Assembly (NCBI GenBank): GCA_001598975.1
Contig: BBXU01003334.1
Location: 1 to 15,372 of the forward strand
Reading direction: 5' to 3'
Source: Parachlorella kessleri
Taxonomy: Eukaryota > Chlorophyta > Trebouxiophyceae > Chlorellales > Chlorellaceae
DNA: 15,372 nt
Shown here piece by piece: positions 10,013-15,372 of this stretch; position 1 is the stretch's first letter, and every line of letters starts with the position of its first letter. The notes beneath the pieces are model-generated. The model was not told the origin of the DNA and searched no databases. It was given only the letters and a program-made list of their open reading frames with translations. The translations under genes and the position numbers were made by a program.

Positions 10013-10075
10013 ACTCCCGTTGGGACGGTTGCCGGCCAACCTGTGACGCAGTAGGGGGGGCTGGATCTGGGCTGG

Positions 10076-10425
10076 ATGAAGGATCAATGGCAGGGCATTC
10101 TGCTCCTCATGATGTTATGCACTTGTGGCTCCCTGCTCTGGCATGCCTATCACAGCCCACACCTGGCTCGTGCTGCCAGCAGCCTGCTGAAGCCCCAGCC
10201 CGATGCTGTGCAAGTAAGCCAAGAGCAAGACCCAGCCAAGCACACCGGGCTTCTTTGCAGTGCGGCACCCTTTTGCTTTCGCAGCTGCACATTGCCTTGC
10301 ACAACCAAGCTTCACTCACGCTGGCAGCTATACAGGTACCGGATCTTCAAGTCAGGCAGGGGTTAGAACTTGCGGCTTATCGAATGGAGCACCCGCCCAG
10401 AAATATTGTGGAGTCGTCCTTTGAG
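10076..10425 (+). other. Signal anchor and stem region of the glycosyltransferase (exons 1-2)
   Basis: Exon 1 encodes 46 residues with a short polar start (MKDQWQ) and a hydrophobic stretch containing ILLLMML, then HAYHSPHLAR. This is a classic uncleaved type II signal anchor. It ends at GTGCAA followed by GTAAGC. Exon 2 is open through LHIALHNQASLTLA and RMEHPPRN to a GAG/GTGGGC donor. The intron between them (10214-10284) would be only 71 bases. A second acceptor at 10259-10260 is possible but gives a 47-base intron. The anchor is convincing; the stem is inferred from frame and composition. Confidence 0.62.
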
Positions 10426-13400
10426 GTGGGCAGGGCCGCCACGGTGGCTCTTTAGTGAGGCTGTCCCCTGCATGCTGTTTATGACAGGCTGCCGCTGTAC
10501 ACTTCCTTCGGGGCTTGACGAGCAGGAGTCAGAAGTACTGCCATGCTCCGCCTACATGGCACACTTTGCTGCATTCCTGCAGTGCAGTCAGGAGCGGGAG
10601 GCGGAAAACCGGATCTGCATCTTCCAAAATATCTTCCTGTGGCAAGGAGAGGTCTGGTTCGTGACGAGAAGTGAGTTACTCACCCCTGCAGTACCCTTGC
10701 TGTCCGCTAGTTGTCGTCCCCGTCTTGCCCGGATGTAGGTGCCCTGGGTTAGGGTGAGCTGCCTGAATATGCCTTCCATCCAGCCAACCGTCCCATCACT
10801 TGCTTGCCCTCCACTCCCGGCTTGCAGATGTGAGCTTGGAGCTGCCTAGGGTAGCCATCGATTTCAGAGTGATAACTGAGCATGCTTTCTTACAGCCGAA
10901 AGTGACCTCGCCTGAGGGAATGGCTGCGGCCATGCAAAGGTGGGTGGCTAGCGTTGCTGGTGATTGCTGTCCCTCTGTGTCTAGTCGAGTCTTACAGCTT
11001 TCCACCACCCGTGCGGGGCAGTCACCATCTAGTCACACCTTGAGGTGAGATCTTAACCAGGCTCCTACTAGGCAGGTAGTCAATACCGTTGGCTGCAGGC
11101 TGAACCACTGGATGTCCATCACAATGGAACAGCCTTGGGTATTGAAATCAGAGCTAAGGTTGATACACTGAAGGTGACCGATTCTATGGCATGCACCACT
11201 CTGAGCGCTGGTATCTGGCTACCATCTCATCATCACAAGGCCTGCTAGCCCTCGCTTGCATGGACATGAAATCTTGACTTCTTAAGTTGCGTGAGATTCC
11301 AAGTCGGCCAGCTAGTGTTTCGGCCGGGGCTCGATGTGGGGCTGGGGTGCATGGGTGTCAGACGGAAACTCACAGAACCCGTCCAACCAGAGCACAAGGG
11401 GAGTGGGATTAGGGAGCCCCAGAGCACACAGGAGGATCAGATTCAGTCAGCTCCCTGCACCACATGTTCTTCTGTGGAAGGTGTTTGATAAGCAATAGCT
11501 GGTAGGAGAAGAAGCGTGGAACTCATCTCGGCGCATGTTGATAATGCATGATGGGTGCCATGCAGTGCCAAGGATATTGTGGACTGGAGCTCCCACAAAG
11601 ACGAAGTCCATGTCTGGTCAGGCGCTGTCAAGAACTACGGTGTGTGCTGGCGTCGCGGGTAGCCTGATTGCCATTGTACTGGTCGCGGCCGGCTACACTC
11701 CCCTGAAGGAGTGTAGGGATGAATGAGCATCATGCCAGCCTGGCAGTTTATATGGTCTGTCTGCTTGCTTGTGCGTCACCCTGTTGTTGTTGCCTGGGGC
11801 TTGCAGGCCACTTCCTGGGTGAGGATATGCCCAGCCTGTACAACACGCTGTGCAAGGACCTTGGCCGCTGTGCGCCGGGCAATACGTCAGGTCTCCACTT
11901 GGTGCTGCGCCGGCAGCGTATGTTCAGCTGGCCAGGCTATGTTGACGCAGCAATGGCATGCCTTGCCGAGAGCCGGCTGGTGAGGCGAGGGCTGGCTGCC
12001 AGCAACATCAAGTCCTCCTGCCACCTTGCACCCAGGGCAGTCACCGAGCTCAGGAACCCACGCTTTGCAGTGTGCCAGGGCCCTCACGCACTGTCCGCCA
12101 CATAGGCATTGAGGTGTACATGCAGTCAAGCGGGACGCAACCTGCTCTCATGAGAAGGGGGCACCAGAGTACAATAGTGTGGGAAGAGATGCGCCTGCCT
12201 GGGAATGCATCAAGTACCACGTCACTCAGTTCTTGGGCTCTCTTGTGCTTGTAGGTCAACATGCTGGCTCCCAGCATGCAGGAGACCATGTTTGTCGTAC
12301 GGCGGCTGCATATGGGAGTGGGGACAGACTGTAGAGCAGCTATCTTCTGCCGAGCGTGAGTCGCTGGTTATCCCACCTGTCACACTGCCTAATCCTGTGA
12401 ACCCGCGCAGGTGCGGCCGCCTTTGCAAGCTGGCATTGATTCCTGCACCCCTCAACAACGCTGTGCTGGCTGCCTGCTCTAGTAGATGTTAGTCTTGCGC
12501 TTCGCTCACCCTGGCACCGTGCAGATACAACAAACACCCCATCGCAGCACAGCGGTACCGCGCCTACCGTAGCGGCATGGCCCAGTGCCTGGGAATTGAC
12601 CCCTCCTTCACCGCTCCAACCGCCCCAAAGATGAAAGTCCTGGTTGTGGACCGCTTGTACTCTTCAGGCAAGTGTGTGCATAGGAGGGCCTGGTGGACGT
12701 CCCCCCAGTCTGACAGCCTCTGTGGTCGTCCTGCGGCTGGCTGGCTGGCTGGCTGGCTGGGGGTGCTGAGGCAGTCAATCCTCCCTCCCCGCCACATGTT
12801 TGGGTCGCTCGTTCGGCGCTCCCCTGGAACATCCAAGGCGCGCCCCGAACAAGGAGGGGGATTACTCACAGTCTAGTTGGGAGTTTGGCTCCCTGCGTCG
12901 ATCGCCCAGGCTGGGAAGTGTAGCCTGAAGGCCCTTACATCCTGCTGTCCCTCACAGCGCCCCAGGCTTCTGCACCCCTTTTTGTACAGGCCGCCATTTC
13001 CTGAACATTCAGGAGGTGGTGCGGGGCTTGGAAGAGCGGTACGGCAGCATAGCAGACGTGGAGTTGCACTATATGGAGAACCGAACGCTGCTGGAGCAAG
13101 CCCACCTGTGGAACAGCGCCTCTGTAGCCATCCACATGCACGGCGCCTCTCTTGGCAACTGGGCCTTCCTCCCGCACAAGGCGGTGGGGGTGCATGTGAC
13201 GCTTGACCGCATCGGCAATGCGTTTGCGCATCACTTTGTGAGTTGCCTGGCCCCGAAGATAGCCGCCACCCGCCCCGCTGCTCGCTGTGCACGTGTAACT
13301 GTAGCAAGATCCAGCTGCGTCTGCAAACCTTCCAGATTTGCCTACCAGTTTGCTGTTAGTAAAACCATGATACTGGTTGGACAGTCGTCAAGTAGCAAAG

Positions 13401-15271
13401 AAGCGTCTGTTGTATGACCGCTGCTGCCTGCCCCACGTAGTTGACTACCACATGCAGCGCCACCACACATGCAGGAGCAGGACTTGAAGGAGGTGACCAA
13501 CATCTCGGCAGTGCTGGTGGATGTTAAGTTCCACCCGAACGTTGTGCTGCGGATACGGCAGTTTGAAAAGTCGATGGAGTGGAGGGAAGAGCTGACACCG
13601 TGAGTGTGCTAGGTAGCGGAGCATGCTGCCCTAGTATGTGCCTCTGCAGCCCATCACTAGTACACCGCTGGCGCTGCCAGAGCCCACCACCTACGCAAAC
13701 TAGCCCCTTTTGCCCATGAAGCCAATGCGAAGTACCTCGTCCCACAGATGTGCGATTCCAGACTTCTCATGCAGCAGGCTCGAAAGCTCACTCGCGAGCT
13801 CAACCCAAAGTCCTGCCAGCCGAACACCCTCAGTCTGTCACGTGCGTGCAGTGAAGATAGACTTCGTATCTTGGAGACAGGCAGCTGTGAGAACATATCT
13901 AAGCCGGACATGCCTGGGCAGGACACGTGCGCCATGAAATACCTGCTCAAAGGGTAAGCGGCTTCAATGGTGCTGGCTTTGTTTTGGGCTGTAGCCTGTC
14001 AGGCTTTTCAAGTTTAACTTTGGCTGGTTGGAAGGAAGGACACATTGCCATGCTTAGGATACCGGCTGCCGTGCCGGGAAGTTCTGGTGGCAGGGCATTG
14101 GCCAGCGGCAAGTGGTCGTCAGGCACGTGGTGGTGGCAGGCACGTGATGGCGGCCCTAAAGTAGTGCGAAGTGAGAATGATGGGTGATCTGTACCGACAG
14201 GGCTGGTTGTAAGCATGCTTTGGGTCGTGCCTGAATTCTGGACTAATAGTTTCCCGCGACAAGCAAGGCCACTAGAAGAGCAGGTAAGCTGAAAACTAAG
14301 CAGGGGCAGTAAAGAGTAGGGTCAAACCTGAACGCAAGCGAGCAAGGAGCAGCAGAAAGGGCCGCAGGCGAGCGTGGCAGGCAGACGGGCTGCCAGGCTG
14401 CATGGAAATGACTAGCTGCAATGCAGGCGAGCGTAAGAGGGATACAAGCGCGAGGCGTACCTTTGGGGCGAGCCTTCTTTTGCCTGCTCATGGGGCATCA
14501 CCTCCGGTGCTGTGTGTCCCCATGCTGGCTCCTGCCGGGTGAGCAGCTGTGATGGGGTGCGCACTTACGAGCCACGCTTGCTTCTGCAGATTTGACATGG
14601 AGCTGCCACTGAATCAGCTATATGATGCTGTGGACGAGGCCGTGAGGTTAGTATATGGCAAGCAGGGCAAGACTGTTCCAGCCTGGATAGGGCCTAGGCA
14701 GGCGAAGGCGGAGAAGGGGTAGGTGAACCCAGCTAAGCCTAGGTATGCCTGGGAGAGCGACTTGTGAAGAGATGCCTGGACCCTAGGTAGGCCCGATTGA
14801 GATAAGGCAAATGATATAACTTTCCTGTATTGTCCCCACTGGGGCATGGCATGTATAGCATGGCATGTATGTAATGGTACCTCCTTGCACTCGGGAATGG
14901 CATGTAATTTATGTGGACCCGCTGCCGGTCGCTAATGATACTGGAAGCGTGGTTTAGGTGCCTGCCATGTGACTCTCTTGTCCCACGCTTTCTGTGGTGG
15001 TGTTTCGTATATTTTCTGAACTTTCAGGTTGGATAGGTCAGCGCTACTGCGAGCTTGTTGGAGGGGCAGTAATGTACCTGGTGTGTCTGAGGAGAACACA
15101 CTATGCATGCAGCCCTGGCTCACAACCGAGTTTCCACACACACCTGGTGCTCAAGCTCATGCTGCTAATGGGCTGGTCGTGCAGCACTGCCTGAAGCATC
15201 AGCTCGTGCTTCCCGTGGCTTCCTGTAAACTTAAACCACCACAACGACTAGCTCATTGCAGGCCAGGCTAG
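10076..15271 (+). CDS. Type II membrane glycosyltransferase, GT61 family (about 13 exons)
   Basis: Predicted secretory-pathway (probably Golgi) glycosyltransferase, about 611 residues. Proposed exons: 10076-10213, 10285-10425, 10583-10670, 10828-10939, 11566-11639, 11807-11979, 12255-12355, 12525-12667, 12990-13237, 13475-13599, 13762-13953, 14590-14646, 15028-15271. All joins keep the frame. Residues 7-25 form a hydrophobic signal anchor. The GT61 domain starts near ICIFQNIFL (about 104), continues through NYGHFLGED (183-191), and reaches VAIHMHGASLGNWAFLP (369-385), the family hallmark. Relatives include EOGT, POMGNT2 and plant xylosyl/arabinosyl transferases, so the sugar transferred cannot be predicted. 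Exons 3 and 5-9 are well supported. Exons 1-2, the exon 4 end, the exon 10-11 join and exon 13 are tentative. The protein may continue past the window if exon 13 has a donor. The start codon has a weak context (T at -3). Confidence 0.82.
10940..11565 (+). other. Long intron 4 of the GT61 gene
   Basis: This 626-base intron holds no coding segment I can place with confidence. Its first 105 bases stay open in the frame of exon 4 to a GAG/GTGAGA donor at 11044, which has the same phase, so exon 4 could end there instead and the protein would gain 35 residues. The rest shows no domain or repeat. Confidence 0.5.
12668..12989 (+). other. GC-AG intron
   Basis: The exon before it ends TCTTCAG and the intron begins GCAAGT, the ideal context for the minor GC donor class. 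It ends at TTTTTGTACAG. Joining CAG/GC to the next exon gives a Gly codon and the continuous reading SSGRHFLN. The nearby GT (12672) would put the next exon out of frame. The intron also holds a GGCT tandem repeat at 12735-12760. Nothing else recognisable is in it. Confidence 0.8.
12735..12760 (+). repeat. GGCT tetranucleotide repeat
   Basis: About six and a half uninterrupted GGCT units lie inside the GC-AG intron of the glycosyltransferase gene. It is a simple microsatellite with no evident function. Confidence 0.9.
12990..13237 (+). other. GT61 catalytic core exon with HGAS-x-GN motif
   Basis: This exon encodes about 83 residues: RHFLNIQEVVRGLEE, a short beta-strand, LLEQAHLWNSASV, then HMHGASLGNWAFLP and AVGVHVTLD. 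In GT61 enzymes (EOGT, POMGNT2, plant XylT) the order R-x-x-x-N, then the EQ helix, then HGA-x-L-x-N is the donor-binding end of the GT-B fold. All of these elements are present, so nothing obvious has been lost from the catalytic site. The exon begins after a GC-AG intron and ends at a GTGAGT donor. Confidence 0.9.
13954..14589 (+). other. Long intron 11 of the GT61 gene
   Basis: This 636-base intron starts GTAAGC and ends CTTCTGCAG. It contains two copies of CAGGCACGTG (14120-14129 and 14137-14146), each with a CACGTG core. I see no coding segment. Confidence 0.55.
14647..15027 (+). other. Intron 12 of the GT61 gene with short repeats
   Basis: This 381-base intron starts GTTAGT and ends CTTTCAG. 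CCTAGG occurs three times at 14693, 14738 and 14782, 45 and 44 bases apart. A 13-base unit, GCATGGCATGTAT, is repeated at 14844-14856 and 14858-14870. No coding segment is seen. Confidence 0.5.
15028..15271 (+). other. Tentative last exon of the GT61 gene
   Basis: A TTTCAG acceptor joins in phase to exon 12, continuing EAVR with LDRSALLRACWRGSN and running open to TAG at 15269-15271. The later part looks less protein-like, and a TGTAA at 15224-15228 lies before the stop. The exon may therefore end earlier at an internal donor (for example AAT/GTACCT), with the true end beyond the window. The last 101 bases of the window hold nothing recognisable. Confidence 0.4.
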
Positions 15272-15372
15272 TACTAAGCAAACAGCTGGGAGTGTCAGCC
15301 TTGATGTCTCCCTGATAGCAATCTATAATAGTCAGAAAAGGGAAAGGAGATACCAACATGCTTGCCCTGCTT

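Larger units (their letters stand above)
9191..10075. promoter_or_regulatory. Shared upstream region of the two divergent genes
   Basis: The 885 bases between the two start codons hold no convincing coding sequence and should contain both promoters and 5' UTRs. Visible elements are an in-frame TGA at 9251-9253 bounding the WD40 gene, a direct repeat of GGTCTTCGAC (9446-9455 and 9462-9471), an ACGTGAC element near 9622, a short hairpin AGCGA/TCGCT (9877-9890), and an AT-rich TATATT (9945-9950) about 126 bases before the glycosyltransferase start. No motif clearly marks a start site for the WD40 gene. Confidence 0.55.

Noticed and set aside
9630..10087. Minus-strand frames upstream of the WD40 gene, examined for a missing NB-ARC
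   Set aside because: None carries a P-loop or any NB-ARC motif, and they overlap the divergent promoter.
12873..13307. Minus-strand frame of 144 codons opposite the GT61 core
   Set aside because: It is a shadow of the catalytic exon, whose plus-strand frame carries the GT61 motifs.
13748..13937. Alternative acceptor CACAG/ATG for exon 11
   Set aside because: It has a better pyrimidine tract, but joined to the phase 2 donor at 13599 it shifts frame and stops at 13937; the acceptor at 13761 keeps the frame that continues into exon 12.
14243..14491. Minus-strand frame of 82 codons in intron 11
   Set aside because: It shows no recognisable domain and spans GC-rich intron sequence; a small nested gene cannot be supported.
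1..15372. Mobile element, CRISPR array or bacterial defence locus
   Set aside because: No transposase, terminal repeats or regular repeat-spacer array is present, and the intron-rich genes show that this is eukaryotic nuclear DNA.

Overview
This window is nuclear DNA from a eukaryote, most likely a green alga (Chlorophyta; a chlorophycean or trebouxiophyte is my inference). The evidence is two intron-rich genes whose exons join in frame, GTGNG-type donors, CTGCAG/TTGCAG acceptors, introns averaging about 276 bases in the first gene, fairly GC-rich sequence and TGTAA elements of the kind green algae use for polyadenylation. I see nothing bacterial, no mobile element, no RNA gene and no CRISPR array.

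Layout: 1-1322 is non-coding, probably the long 3' UTR of the first gene plus the end of a convergent transcript. 9190 down to 1323 (minus strand) is a 17-exon gene for a protein of about 1150 residues. It has a predicted N-myristoylated start, a Ser/Ala-rich low-complexity region, a winged-helix domain, the helical domain that follows NB-ARC in APAF-1-type proteins, and about 16 WD40 repeats, enough for two beta-propellers. The NB-ARC ATPase core normally found ahead of the winged helix is missing. 9191-10075 is a shared upstream region between two divergent genes. 10076 to about 15271 (plus strand) is a gene of about 13 exons for a type II membrane glycosyltransferase of family GT61, with the HGAS-x-GN motif and one GC-AG intron. 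Its last exon is uncertain and it may run beyond the window.

The two genes are head to head with start codons 885 bases apart, so they could share regulatory DNA, but their products (a membrane-tethered WD40 scaffold and a secretory-pathway glycosyltransferase) have no obvious common pathway. The most unusual item is the first gene: it keeps the sensor half of an APAF-1/NB-ARC-WD40 protein, lacks the nucleotide-binding motor, and has an apparent lipid anchor instead. All exon joins were worked out by hand from splice consensus and reading-frame continuity; no transcript evidence was available.
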